Positions 1 to 6,647 of a DNA stretch of 16,129 nt are shown piece after piece. Positions within the stretch are counted from its first letter, which is position 1. Every line of letters starts with the position of its first letter. The stretch comes from Actinomycetota bacterium (lineage in GTDB: Bacteria > Actinomycetota > Actinomycetes > S36-B12 > UBA5976), in the NCBI GenBank assembly GCA_947486505.1, contig CANKTT010000022.1:1-16129 (forward strand), in the 5' to 3' direction. The position numbers and the translations under genes were made by a program. The notes under the pieces were generated by a model, which ran no database searches, was not told the DNA's origin, and saw only the letters and a program-made list of their open reading frames with translations.

Positions 1-1324
1 CGCGGCCGCCGAACTGTTGTCCAATTTTTGGCAGCGACAAGTCCGTTAGCTCGCGACACAAGTACATCGCAATCTGGCGCGCAGTCACCAAAACTCGAGA
101 GCGGCTAGCGCCAGTTAAGTCATCCAGTGTGACGCCAAAGTAACTTGCTGTTTGAGCCATAATCAAACTTGCACTAATTTCCGGACCAGCCGCATCAGAA
201 ACCAAATCCTTAAGAACAACCTCAGCCAGGTCTAAATCGACAGAAGCCCGGTTCAAACTCGCAAACGCAGTTACTCGAATTAATGCACCTTCTAGTTCAC
301 GAATGTTTGTTGACATCTTTGACGCAATGAATTCCAAAACTTCTGGCGGCGCACTTAATCTTTCTTGTGCACTCTTCTTGCGCAAAATTGCAATACGGGT
401 TTCGAGATCGGGCGGTTGAACATCTGTAATCAGACCCCACTCAAAACGTGAGCTCATTCGGTCTTCGAAACCTTGAAGTTGTTTTGGCGGCAAATCTGAT
501 GTGACAACAATTTGTTTGTTGGCGTTATGCAAAGTGTTAAACGTGTGAAAGAACTCTTCTTGAGTTTGAACTTTTCCCGACAAGAACTGAATATCGTCGA
601 CTAACAAAACGTCAATATCCCTGTAACGACGCTGGAATTCCTTTGCTTTGTCGTCGCGAATCGAGTTAATAAACTCGTTAGTAAATTCTTCCGAACTTAC
701 ATAGCGAACTTTTGATCCGGCGTAAAGAGTTCTGGTGTAATGGCCAATTGCGTGTAACAAGTGCGTCTTACCAAGTCCGGATTCACCGTAGATAAAAAGC
801 GGGTTGTAGGCCTTAGCTGGTTGTTCAGCTACGGCGCGAGCTGCGGCGTGAGCAAAACGGTTTGATGATCCGGGCACAAATGTATCGAAAGTATATTTTG
901 GATTTAGTCGACTGCCTTCTTCTGCAGTTCTGGGAGCGGGAGCTGGGCCACGACTAGCTTGGGGAGGTAAGGCAGGATTTGGATCTGAGCGTAAACCAAC
1001 CGATTCGATGTCGGCGTATGTGGAGTCAGCTAGTTCGTCGGTCGCTTCATCATCTAGGTCAGGCGCGATCGATTCATCAACGGTAACTGCAAGGCGCATT
1101 TCGCGACCTAAAGTTGCGGAAAGCGCATCGCAAACAATTGGACTGAGTCTGCTCTCTAAAACGTCTTTCGTAAATTCGTTAGGCGCGGCGACAAGAGCCG
1201 TGTCCCCAACTATGCCAAGTGGGCGAGTAAGGGTTACGAATGCGCGCTGCTGGGGAGTTAGTGCACCAGCGGACAAGGACTCCAAAGTCCTGGCCCAAAC
1301 CTCATTAAGGTCCAGATCTTCCAT
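1..1324 (-). CDS. dnaA: Chromosomal replication initiator DnaA (3' end cut by window edge)
   Basis: DnaA is the AAA+ ATPase that binds DnaA boxes and opens the replication origin. About 441 codons are present. Residues 1-70 form the N-terminal domain I, beginning [17 protein letters not shown]. An acidic and Ala/Pro-rich linker covers roughly 75-140. The AAA+ core has Walker A GESGLGKT at about 180-187 and Walker B LLVDD with Asp243/Asp244. Domain IV begins near 350 and the DnaA signature ([16 protein letters not shown]) is at about 423-438; the frame then runs off the left edge, so the DHTTV-type C-terminus is missing. The ATG start (1322-1324) is supported by a perfect AAGGAG four bases upstream (1329-1334 on the plus strand). 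dnaN would be expected further left, off the window. The identification is secure from the motifs; the gene is partial only because of the window. Confidence 0.98.
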   Translation of the reverse strand, partial: MEDLDLNEVWARTLESLSAGALTPQQRAFVTLTRPLGIVGDTALVAAPNEFTKDVLESRLSPIVCDALSATLGREMRLAVTVDESIAPDLDDEATDELADSTYADIESVGLRSDPNPALPPQASRGPAPAPRTAEEGSRLNPKYTFDTFVPGSSNRFAHAAARAVAEQPAKAYNPLFIYGESGLGKTHLLHAIGHYTRTLYAGSKVRYVSSEEFTNEFINSIRDDKAKEFQRRYRDIDVLLVDDIQFLSGKVQTQEEFFHTFNTLHNANKQIVVTSDLPPKQLQGFEDRMSSRFEWGLITDVQPPDLETRIAILRKKSAQERLSAPPEVLEFIASKMSTNIRELEGALIRVTAFASLNRASVDLDLAEVVLKDLVSDAAGPEISASLIMAQTASYFGVTLDDLTGASRSRVLVTARQIAMYLCRELTDLSLPKIGQQFGGR

Positions 1325-1364
1325 TTCGCTCCTTGCGTCCAAGAGCGCAGTCGGGGAACAATTG

Positions 1365-1430
1365 ATTTCCACAGGCTCGGACTATGCAGACTACGGCCTG
1401 TGGATGCCCACTGACAAGTTGTTTTCCACA
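1365..1430. promoter_or_regulatory. Cluster of DnaA-box-like sites upstream of dnaA
   Basis: Three 9-mers resemble the DnaA box TTATCCACA: ATTTCCACA at 1365-1373 (7/9), the reverse complement of TGTGGATGC at 1399-1407 (7/9), and TTTTCCACA at 1422-1430 (8/9). They lie within 66 bases in the divergent dnaA/rpmH gap. In actinobacteria the main oriC usually lies between dnaA and dnaN, which is outside this window, so these sites more likely serve dnaA autoregulation or form a side cluster. No strongly AT-rich unwinding element is visible beside them. Confidence 0.55.
1388..1417 (-). promoter_or_regulatory. Candidate dnaA promoter
   Basis: On the minus strand TTGTCA (1417-1412) is followed after 18 bases by TAGTCT (1393-1388), a fair match to a sigma70-type promoter with the TAnnnT pattern of actinobacterial -10 boxes. 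The middle DnaA-box-like site (1399-1407) falls in the spacer, which would fit repression of dnaA by its own product. This is a pattern match only. Confidence 0.35.
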
Positions 1431-1453
1431 GGAAACCAGTTCAGATTTTGGGT

Positions 1454-1483
1454 TTGACCGAAACCATTAACTACCCGTATCTT
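1454..1483 (+). promoter_or_regulatory. Candidate rpmH operon promoter
   Basis: TTGACC at 1454-1459 and TATCTT at 1478-1483 are separated by 18 bases, giving a plausible housekeeping promoter facing rpmH. Transcription would start near 1490, leaving a leader of about 105 bases before the L34 start codon. Confidence 0.4.
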
Positions 1484-1501
1484 TAAGAGGTTAATTCCGA
1501 G

Positions 1502-1547
1502 TTCGATGTGCACTTCGTCGAATGTTCACGAATCTAAATCTCGTGAA
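1502..1547 (+). other. Two short inverted repeats in the rpmH leader
   Basis: TTCGA (1502-1506) pairs with TCGAA (1518-1522), and TTCACGA (1525-1531) pairs with TCGTGAA (1541-1547) around a 9-base loop. Both would lie in the untranslated leader of the rpmH transcript if the candidate promoter is right. Neither is followed by a T-run, so they are not intrinsic terminators. The function is unknown. Confidence 0.4.
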
Positions 1548-1595
1548 TGTCCGATGGCCAATCGCCTCACCCCTACTTCCTTTGGAGTGTCACTT

Positions 1596-1733
1596 ATGTC
1601 AAAGCGCACCTACCAGCCAAATAAGCGCCGTCGTGCCAAAAAACACGGATTCCGTAACCGCATGAGCACCCGCGCTGGCCGTGGCATTCTTGCCTCACGT
1701 CGCGCAAAGGGTCGCTCGAAGCTTTCCGCGTAA
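1596..1733 (+). CDS. rpmH: 50S ribosomal protein L34
   Basis: L34 is a small, very basic protein of the large ribosomal subunit. The product is 45 residues, the normal family length, starting [20 protein letters not shown] and containing the conserved [22 protein letters not shown] segment split across the middle. The frame is open upstream to 1506, but that extension matches nothing in the family. The ATG at 1596 follows a TGGAG ribosome binding site (about 1583-1587). rnpA begins 17 bases downstream, the near-universal bacterial rpmH-rnpA pair. Confidence 0.98.
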   Translation: MSKRTYQPNKRRRAKKHGFRNRMSTRAGRGILASRRAKGRSKLSA

Positions 1734-1750
1734 TCTGCGGCTCCAAGTAA

Positions 1751-2086
1751 ATGCTTCCCGCCTCGGCGAGGTTGCGTAAGTCCTCGGAAATTTCAGCTGT
1801 TATGAAATCAGGCACAAGGTTTTCAGCAAAATTGGTGGTTCTACACGTGGCTCAAAGTTCAAGCGAACACACAAAAGTGGCCTTTGCTGTGGGTAAAAAT
1901 GTTGGTAACTCTGTTGTTAGGCACAAAGTGACCCGCCAATTAAGGCACGCAATTGCCCCGCTAATTAGCCATTTCCCAGCCGGATCCCAGGTAGTTGTTA
2001 GGGCTTTACCCGGCTCCAGCCAAGCGACCTTTATTCAACTTTCAGAGAATCTGAAGTTTGCGCTTTCAAAGGTGACCAAACCATGA
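1751..2086 (+). CDS. rnpA: Ribonuclease P protein component
   Basis: This basic protein binds the RNase P RNA and helps it remove 5' leaders from pre-tRNAs. It has 111 residues, typical for the family. The start MLPASARLRKSSEI matches the usual RnpA N-terminus. The RNA-binding RNR region is seen as NSVVRHKVTRQLRH at about 53-66. The Arg-Asn-Arg core reads Arg-His-Lys, so only part of the canonical motif is kept. The stop codon overlaps the yidD start (ATGA, 2083-2086), suggesting translational coupling. The ribosome binding site is weak. Confidence 0.95.
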   Translation: MLPASARLRKSSEISAVMKSGTRFSAKLVVLHVAQSSSEHTKVAFAVGKNVGNSVVRHKVTRQLRHAIAPLISHFPAGSQVVVRALPGSSQATFIQLSENLKFALSKVTKP

Positions 2087-2439
2087 AGGCAAAAAGCTTG
2101 ATCTTGAGTGCTGCCAGTGCCGGCAAAAGTCTCTGGGATGCCACGTTTGGCCGAGTTTTGGTAGCAGCTCTTGTTGGTTTAATCCGTGCCTATCAAATCC
2201 TGCTTAGCCCAAGAATCGGGCAAGTTTGTCGCTACTACCCGACTTGTTCGCACTACGGACTCGAAGCAGTAAAGATTCATGGCGCAGGTAAAGGAACGCT
2301 TTTGGCAGCATGGCGAGTATTGCGCTGCCACCCCTGGGCAGTTGGCGGTATCGAATACGTCCCAGCAAAAGGATCTTGGGCAAATCATAAAGTAATTGAA
2401 ACTTCAACTAATAACGATAGGCAGGTTATTGGCGCATGA
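2083..2439 (+). CDS. yidD: Membrane protein insertion efficiency factor YidD
   Basis: YidD is a small membrane-associated protein that aids YidC-dependent insertion. The 118-residue product carries the family signature CRYYPTCSHY at 49-58, followed by GLEAVKIHG and RCHPWAVGG at 81-89. A hydrophobic amphipathic stretch (about 25-42, VLVAALVGLIRAYQILLSP) precedes it. The first 20 residues and the last 20 lie outside the conserved core. It overlaps rnpA upstream and yidC downstream by ATGA, so the three genes are probably translated as a coupled unit. Confidence 0.96.
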   Translation: MKAKSLILSAASAGKSLWDATFGRVLVAALVGLIRAYQILLSPRIGQVCRYYPTCSHYGLEAVKIHGAGKGTLLAAWRVLRCHPWAVGGIEYVPAKGSWANHKVIETSTNNDRQVIGA

Positions 2440-3341
2440 GCCTTAATCCATTGGTATGGCTAGAAACCCTTGTTAGTTGGGTGCTAGTTAGCTTCCACTC
2501 CCTCACCTCCCAGGTCTTTGCACCTGACGGTGGTTGGGCATGGGGCCTTGCGATCGTTTTACTCGTTATTTTGATTCGAATTCTGCTGATCCCGCTTTTC
2601 GTCAAACAGATTAAAAGTCAGCGGAATCTGCAGATCATTCAGCCACAGGTAAAAGAGATTCAAAAGAAGTACGCCGGTGATCGTGAGCGCCAGTCGCAAG
2701 AGTTGATGAAGCTCTACAAAGAAACCGGAACCAATCCACTTTCTAGTTGTTTGCCGATCTTGGCCCAAGCCCCAATTTTCTATGCGCTGTTCGTGGTGTT
2801 GCAAGGCATAGCAATGAGTCAACCAAAGGGTGTGCTTACCGAGGAACTAGTTGAATCGGCGCGAAATGCCTCTATTTTGGGCGCTCCGATTTATGGCACA
2901 TTTATGAATCGAGCTGAAACCGCCAACCCGACGGCAACTTTCTGGGTGACATTAATTTTGATCATGCTGATGACGCTGACTTCGTTTTTAACTCAGCGCC
3001 AATTGATCGTCAAGAACACTGCGCCAGATAACCCAATGGTGCAACAACAGAAAATTCTCTTGTACGTATTCCCTGTTATTTTTGCTATCACCGGAATTAA
3101 CTTCCCAGTCGGAGTTTTGCTTTACTGGTTCACAACCAACCTTTGGACCATGGGTCAACAGTTCTATGTAATCAGAAACAACCCGCAACCTGACACCCCT
3201 GCCTGGGATGCATTAATGGCCCGAAAAGCTGCAAAGCAGGCAAAGAAAAATCCAGAATCCGTGACTGAAATCGAACCAACGCCAGAGGCAAAAGCGGTTC
3301 GGCAACAGCCTAAAAAGAAACCCAAAAAGAAGCGCAACTAG
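2436..3341 (+). CDS. yidC: Membrane protein insertase YidC (Oxa1 family)
   Basis: YidC inserts and folds inner-membrane proteins, alone or with SecYEG. The 301-residue product has the short, single-domain architecture seen in Gram-positive bacteria, without the large periplasmic domain of E. coli YidC. A hydrophobic helix at about 36-54 carries Arg48, the position of the conserved groove arginine. A charged cytoplasmic hairpin follows (about 56-95), then further membrane segments near 105-125, 168-186 and 206-232. The C-terminus is strongly basic (KKKPKKKRN), as expected for ribosome contact. The start overlaps the yidD stop, and the stop codon itself merges into a parS palindrome. Confidence 0.97.
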   Translation: MSLNPLVWLETLVSWVLVSFHSLTSQVFAPDGGWAWGLAIVLLVILIRILLIPLFVKQIKSQRNLQIIQPQVKEIQKKYAGDRERQSQELMKLYKETGTNPLSSCLPILAQAPIFYALFVVLQGIAMSQPKGVLTEELVESARNASILGAPIYGTFMNRAETANPTATFWVTLILIMLMTLTSFLTQRQLIVKNTAPDNPMVQQQKILLYVFPVIFAITGINFPVGVLLYWFTTNLWTMGQQFYVIRNNPQPDTPAWDALMARKAAKQAKKNPESVTEIEPTPEAKAVRQQPKKKPKKKRN

Positions 3342-3361
3342 TTTCACGTGAAACTAGTTGC
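3334..3361. other. parS site 1, inside a 28-bp perfect palindrome
   Basis: The core GTTTCACGTGAAAC (3341-3354) is the 14-base heart of the parS consensus TGTTTCACGTGAAACA. ParB binds such sites and spreads from them by CTP-dependent clamping. Here the symmetry extends to 28 bases (3334-3361) because CAACTA/TAGTTG flanks continue the dyad. The yidC TAG stop (3339-3341) is part of it. Transcribed, it would also fold into a strong hairpin, but no T-run follows. Confidence 0.93.
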
Positions 3362-3413
3362 CAGCTGAAAACAATAACCGAAATCAGATTTCCAACACAG
3401 AAAGGCCAAACAA

Positions 3414-3881
3414 ATGGCTGAAAAACTCTCACTACTTGAGCAAGAAGGCGAAATCGCTGCCGATTACCTAGAAGGGCTATTGGACATTGCCGACCTAGAT
3501 GGCGACATTGATATGGACGTGGAAAATGACCGCGCAACCGTAAGCATTGTTGGCGCAGACCTTTCCCAGCTGGTGGGCAGCAAAGGTGAAGTGCTCGATG
3601 CAATTCAAGAACTTACTCGCCTTGCAGTAACCCGAGAAACTGGTGAACGTTCCCGCTTAATGCTTGATATCTCAGGGCACCGCGCATCCGTAAAAGCTAA
3701 ATTGATTGAGGTTGCCAAAGAAGCGGCCGCAAAGGCAATCGAAACTGGCGAAGAAGTAGAACTAAAGCCGATGAATGCTTTTGAACGTAAAGTCGTGCAC
3801 GATGCAGTTGGCGAAGCTGGCGCATCCAGTGTTTCCAAGGGCGAGGAACCAAAGCGCCGAATTGTGGTACTTCCCGCCTAG
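3414..3881 (+). CDS. jag: Jag/KhpB-type KH-R3H RNA-binding protein
   Basis: This is an RNA-binding protein of the Jag (KhpB/EloR, SpoIIIJ-associated) family, cytoplasmic and usually encoded beside yidC. The 155-residue form lacks the N-terminal Jag_N domain, as is common in actinobacteria. A KH domain spans about 38-105, with the nucleic-acid loop GSKGEVLDAIQ at 55-65. An R3H domain follows, with NAFERKVVHDAV at 121-132 (Arg125, His129) and the closing SKGEEPKRRIVV strand. A good ribosome binding site (AAAGG, about 3401-3405) precedes the ATG. It is flanked on both sides by parS sites. Confidence 0.95.
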   Translation: MAEKLSLLEQEGEIAADYLEGLLDIADLDGDIDMDVENDRATVSIVGADLSQLVGSKGEVLDAIQELTRLAVTRETGERSRLMLDISGHRASVKAKLIEVAKEAAAKAIETGEEVELKPMNAFERKVVHDAVGEAGASSVSKGEEPKRRIVVLPA

Positions 3882-3886
3882 CTTCG

Positions 3887-3902
3887 CGTTTCACGTGAAA
3901 CA
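3887..3902. other. parS site 2
   Basis: GTTTCACGTGAAAC at 3888-3901 matches the parS core exactly; with flanks it is 15 of 16 to TGTTTCACGTGAAACA (the first base is C). It lies in the 41-base gap between jag and rsmG, about 550 bases from site 1 and 1.65 kb from site 3. Confidence 0.95.
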
Positions 3903-3922
3903 TTTTCCGAAAGACTGATCCA

Positions 3923-4519
3923 GTGAAAGAAATCACCGAGGTTTATCCAGATGCTGCGGAAAACCTTGCCCGTTTCGCACACTGGCTAGCCGGGGCTGGC
4001 GTAGAACGTGGGTTTTTAGGACCCCGTGAAGTTGATCGAATTTGGGATCGACACATTGCCAACTGCGCCGTGGTTGAGGAACTTATTCCGCAAAACTCAA
4101 AGGTCTTTGATATAGGTAGCGGCGCCGGGTTACCTGGGTTAGTTCTAGCGATAGTTAGACCTGACATCACGATTAGCTTGATTGAGCCTTTGATGCGACG
4201 CTCGGAATTTTTAAAGGAAGTAGTTGCAGATCTTGGCATCACCGAACAAGTGACGGTTTTACGAGGCCGAGCTGAAGAATTAAAGGGCCACACTGCGCCA
4301 GTAGTTACGGCCCGCGCCGTGGCGCCACTTGGAAAACTGCTCACTTGGTCTTTACCTTTAACGACTAAAGGCGGCCAGATTTTGGCCATGAAGGGAAGTT
4401 CCGCAACCACCGAAATTGCCGAAGCTACGGATATTCTCAAGGGTCGCAAGGCCGAAATCGTTCTATGTGGGGCTGGCGTTGTTGATCCACAGACAACTGT
4501 GGTTCGGGTGACCACCTAA
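3923..4519 (+). CDS. rsmG: 16S rRNA (guanine-N7) methyltransferase RsmG
   Basis: RsmG (GidB) uses S-adenosylmethionine to methylate N7 of G527 (E. coli numbering) in 16S rRNA; loss gives low-level streptomycin resistance in several bacteria. The 198-residue protein has the SAM-binding loop VFDIGSGAGLPGLVLAI at 61-77, the acidic strand end SLIEPL at 85-90, RAVAPL at 131-136 and MKG at 156-158. The start is GTG at 3923; no in-frame ATG lies close enough to keep the conserved N-terminal helix. The position just upstream of parA is the standard arrangement. Confidence 0.96.
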   Translation: MKEITEVYPDAAENLARFAHWLAGAGVERGFLGPREVDRIWDRHIANCAVVEELIPQNSKVFDIGSGAGLPGLVLAIVRPDITISLIEPLMRRSEFLKEVVADLGITEQVTVLRGRAEELKGHTAPVVTARAVAPLGKLLTWSLPLTTKGGQILAMKGSSATTEIAEATDILKGRKAEIVLCGAGVVDPQTTVVRVTT

Positions 4520-4594
4520 CATATGCGTCAGGCATTTGCCCTACGCTTAAGGCTCAAGTTAGTAATACTGGGGTTAAGAAATTAGGTTGGCAAA

Positions 4595-5482
4595 ATGGCT
4601 TACGCCGATGACGAAGATACGCCGTTAGCAGCAGCAGCAGCGGCGGCTGTTTATGTTCGACGTGGGCTAAAAGGTACTTTTGCTAAACCAAAACACACCA
4701 GAATTATCACTATTGCCAACCAAAAAGGTGGGGTAGGCAAGACCACATCGGCCGTAAACCTGGCCGCATCTATGGCTTTGGCCGGCTTGAATGTTTTAGT
4801 AATTGACCTTGATCCACAAGGAAATGCCAGTACTGCATTTGGCATAGATCACTATGAAGATGCCAGCGGATCTTTTGATGTTTTGCTAGATGGCGAATCG
4901 ATTGCAGACATGATGAGCGCAGCCGAGGGTTTTGATTCGCTATGGGTGCTGCCGGCAACTTTAGATTTAGCGGGCGCAGATATCGAACTTATTTCTACTG
5001 TGGCCGAGGCGAAGCGGCCATTCTTGCTCAAGGCTGCTTTGGCCGACTTTTTGGCAGACCACGAGATGGACTACGTTTTCATCGATTGCCCACCAAGTTT
5101 GGGCATGCTTACGATTAATGCCCTAGCCGCTGTCAAGGAAGTTCTGATTCCAATTCAATGTGAGTTTTATGCTCTTGAAGGGGTACAGCAGCTATTACGC
5201 ACAATTGAATTCGCAAAAGAACGCCTGAATCCTGACCTAGAAGTCAGCACTATTTTGCTAACGATGTATAACTCCACGACCAACCTTTCTGCCTCAGTTG
5301 TTGAGGAAGTCCGCGGATATTTTGGCAAAAAAGTCCTAGAAACCGTGATTCCGCGATCGATCTATGTCGCCGAAGCACCTTCATTTGGACAATCTGTAAT
5401 GACTTATGACCCAGGGTCAACTGGGGCAGTTGCTTACTTGGCAGCAGCGCGAGAAATCACCGAACGTAAACAGAAGGGTTAA
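4595..5482 (+). CDS. parA: Chromosome-partitioning ATPase ParA (Soj)
   Basis: ParA is a Walker-type ATPase that binds DNA non-specifically and moves ParB-parS complexes apart. The 295-residue protein has the deviant Walker [11 protein letters not shown] at 42-51, the A' strand [14 protein letters not shown] at about 67-80, and Walker [13 protein letters not shown] near 159-170. The first 34 residues are an N-terminal extension including [17 protein letters not shown], which corresponds to the TPI-A-A element of other actinobacterial ParA proteins but is reduced to a run of seven alanines (mostly GCA codons, 4628-4648). The stop lies four bases before the parB start. TTGCCC (4536-4541) and TAGTAA (4560-4565) are a weak candidate for its own promoter. 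Confidence 0.97.
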   Translation: MAYADDEDTPLAAAAAAAVYVRRGLKGTFAKPKHTRIITIANQKGGVGKTTSAVNLAASMALAGLNVLVIDLDPQGNASTAFGIDHYEDASGSFDVLLDGESIADMMSAAEGFDSLWVLPATLDLAGADIELISTVAEAKRPFLLKAALADFLADHEMDYVFIDCPPSLGMLTINALAAVKEVLIPIQCEFYALEGVQQLLRTIEFAKERLNPDLEVSTILLTMYNSTTNLSASVVEEVRGYFGKKVLETVIPRSIYVAEAPSFGQSVMTYDPGSTGAVAYLAAAREITERKQKG

Positions 5483-5486
5483 CGTA

Positions 5487-6581
5487 ATGGCAAAACGACA
5501 AAGCTTAGGCCGTGGCTTAGGAGCCTTGATCCCGGATGTTTCACGTGAAACAGCTAGCTCAATAACTAAACCGGGAACTGGTGGCAAGCCAGCAAAGAAA
5601 ACCGCTGCAACTGCACCTAAAAAAGCCACAACTGCAACTAAATCCAGCACAAAGGCAGCATCTAAGCCGCCTACCAAGTCAACAACGGCTACGGCATCCT
5701 CAGCGCCTAGCTCAGCAACTTCCAGCAACTCCCAAGCCCCGACTGCTATAGCTGGGCTGACATTTGCCGAACTGCCAGTTCGCTCCATAGCTCCAAATGC
5801 TCAGCAGCCCCGACAAGTATTTGATGATGAAGCGTTAGCGGAATTGGTTCATTCGATCCAAGAAGTTGGATTATTGCAGCCAATTGTGGTCCGCCCAGCC
5901 AGCGGTGGGGGATACGAACTTGTTGCTGGTGAGCGCCGATTGCGCGCCACGAAAAAGGCGGGATTCAAGACCATCCCAGCCCTGATCCGCGAAACCGCAG
6001 ATGATCAGATGTTGCGCGATGCATTATTGGAAAACCTTCACCGCGCAGCACTGACACCACTTGAAGAAGCAGCAGCCTACAAGCAATTGCTCGAAGATTT
6101 CGGTGGCACGCAAGACGAGTTAGCTACAAGGCTAGGTAGGTCTCGACCACAAATCTCCAACACACTTCGCCTATTGAATTTGCCATTAGCTGTGCAACGC
6201 CGCGTTGCTGCAGGCGTTATTTCTGCTGGACATGCCAGAGCGCTGCTTGGACTAAAGGACGCCGGGGCGATTGAACGACTAGCTAGCCGAATTGTTGCCG
6301 AAGGTCTTTCGGTACGAACTGTCGAAGAAATTGTCTCGCTTGACCAAGACGAAAAGCAACCCAAGCCAACAGCCAAAAAATCAACCGGCAAGATCAGCGC
6401 TCCAGGACTTAAGTCCATGGGAGATCGACTTTCAGAGCGCCTCGACACTAGAGTCACGGTTCAAGTTGGCAAGTCCCGCGGCAAGGTCATTATCGAGTTC
6501 GCCACTTTGGAAGATTTACAGAGAATCGTTGAGGTTATTGACCCAAAGCAGCGCGGTATGTTCGGTGAACCACTCAAGTAA
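5487..6581 (+). CDS. parB: Chromosome-partitioning CTPase ParB (Spo0J)
   Basis: ParB binds parS, closes into a CTP-dependent sliding clamp and stimulates ParA. The 364-residue product starts [16 protein letters not shown], the canonical ParA-contact region. The upstream in-frame ATG at 5406 lies inside parA and was rejected; the ATG at 5487 has AGAAGGG eight bases before it. Residues 28-88 are a Thr/Ala/Ser/Lys/Pro-rich, probably disordered linker. The clamp domain follows: [18 protein letters not shown] at 103-120, GERRLRA at 148-154 and [14 protein letters not shown] at 182-195. A helix-turn-helix lies near 208-230 and the C-terminal dimer domain at 310-360. A parS site lies inside the gene, encoding Val-Ser-Arg-Glu-Thr at 18-22. 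Confidence 0.98.
   Translation: MAKRQSLGRGLGALIPDVSRETASSITKPGTGGKPAKKTAATAPKKATTATKSSTKAASKPPTKSTTATASSAPSSATSSNSQAPTAIAGLTFAELPVRSIAPNAQQPRQVFDDEALAELVHSIQEVGLLQPIVVRPASGGGYELVAGERRLRATKKAGFKTIPALIRETADDQMLRDALLENLHRAALTPLEEAAAYKQLLEDFGGTQDELATRLGRSRPQISNTLRLLNLPLAVQRRVAAGVISAGHARALLGLKDAGAIERLASRIVAEGLSVRTVEEIVSLDQDEKQPKPTAKKSTGKISAPGLKSMGDRLSERLDTRVTVQVGKSRGKVIIEFATLEDLQRIVEVIDPKQRGMFGEPLK
5537..5552. other. parS site 3, within parB
   Basis: TGTTTCACGTGAAACA is a perfect 16-base match to the parS consensus. It is read in frame as part of ParB residues 17-22 (Asp-Val-Ser-Arg-Glu-Thr), the same placement as in many other bacteria, so protein and DNA site are conserved together. Confidence 0.98.
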
Positions 6582-6647
6582 TTCACTTACACACATGTGC
6601 ACAACCTGTGTAGTAGCAATAAATGTGACACAGATCACAATTTTGAG
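6582..6647. promoter_or_regulatory. Convergent parB/cwlM gap with CRP-type palindrome
   Basis: The 66-base gap between two convergent stop codons is dense in TGTG/CACA. CACATGTG (6592-6599) and TGTGCACA (6596-6603) are perfect palindromes. CTGTGT (6606-6611) can pair with ACACAG (6628-6633). TGTGA-N6-TCACA sits at 6624-6639, exactly the half-sites of a CRP/GlxR-family operator, and A/T flanks extend the likeness. Because no gene starts here, it may instead act as a weak two-way terminator; the hairpin has only a 5-bp stem and short A/T flanks. The function is undecided. Confidence 0.4.

Noticed and set aside
1008..1457. 149-codon plus-strand frame running from inside dnaA into the gap
   Set aside because: It lies antisense to the dnaA N-terminus for most of its length, is Ser-rich and has no recognisable domain.
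3625..3638. Degenerate parS-like GTAACCCGAGAAAC in jag (encoding VTRET)
   Set aside because: Only 10 of 14 bases match and the central CACGTG is broken; too weak for ParB binding.
4483..4491. Isolated DnaA-box-like TGATCCACA near the end of rsmG, with a CCACAG/CTGTGG hairpin (4487-4502)
   Set aside because: A single 8/9 match inside a coding region is expected by chance; the hairpin lacks a T-run and lies before the rsmG stop.
3943..4515. 190-codon open frame on the minus strand opposite rsmG
   Set aside because: It is a shadow of rsmG; composition (Ser/Thr/Pro-rich) is that of an antisense frame and it resembles no family.
5406..5486. Upstream ATG extending parB by 27 codons
   Set aside because: The extension overlaps parA, matches no ParB and precedes the conserved [16 protein letters not shown] start, which has its own ribosome binding site.
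5417..5788. 123-codon minus-strand frame opposite the start of parB
   Set aside because: Its Val/Ala-rich sequence is the reverse complement of the ParB low-complexity linker; no independent support.
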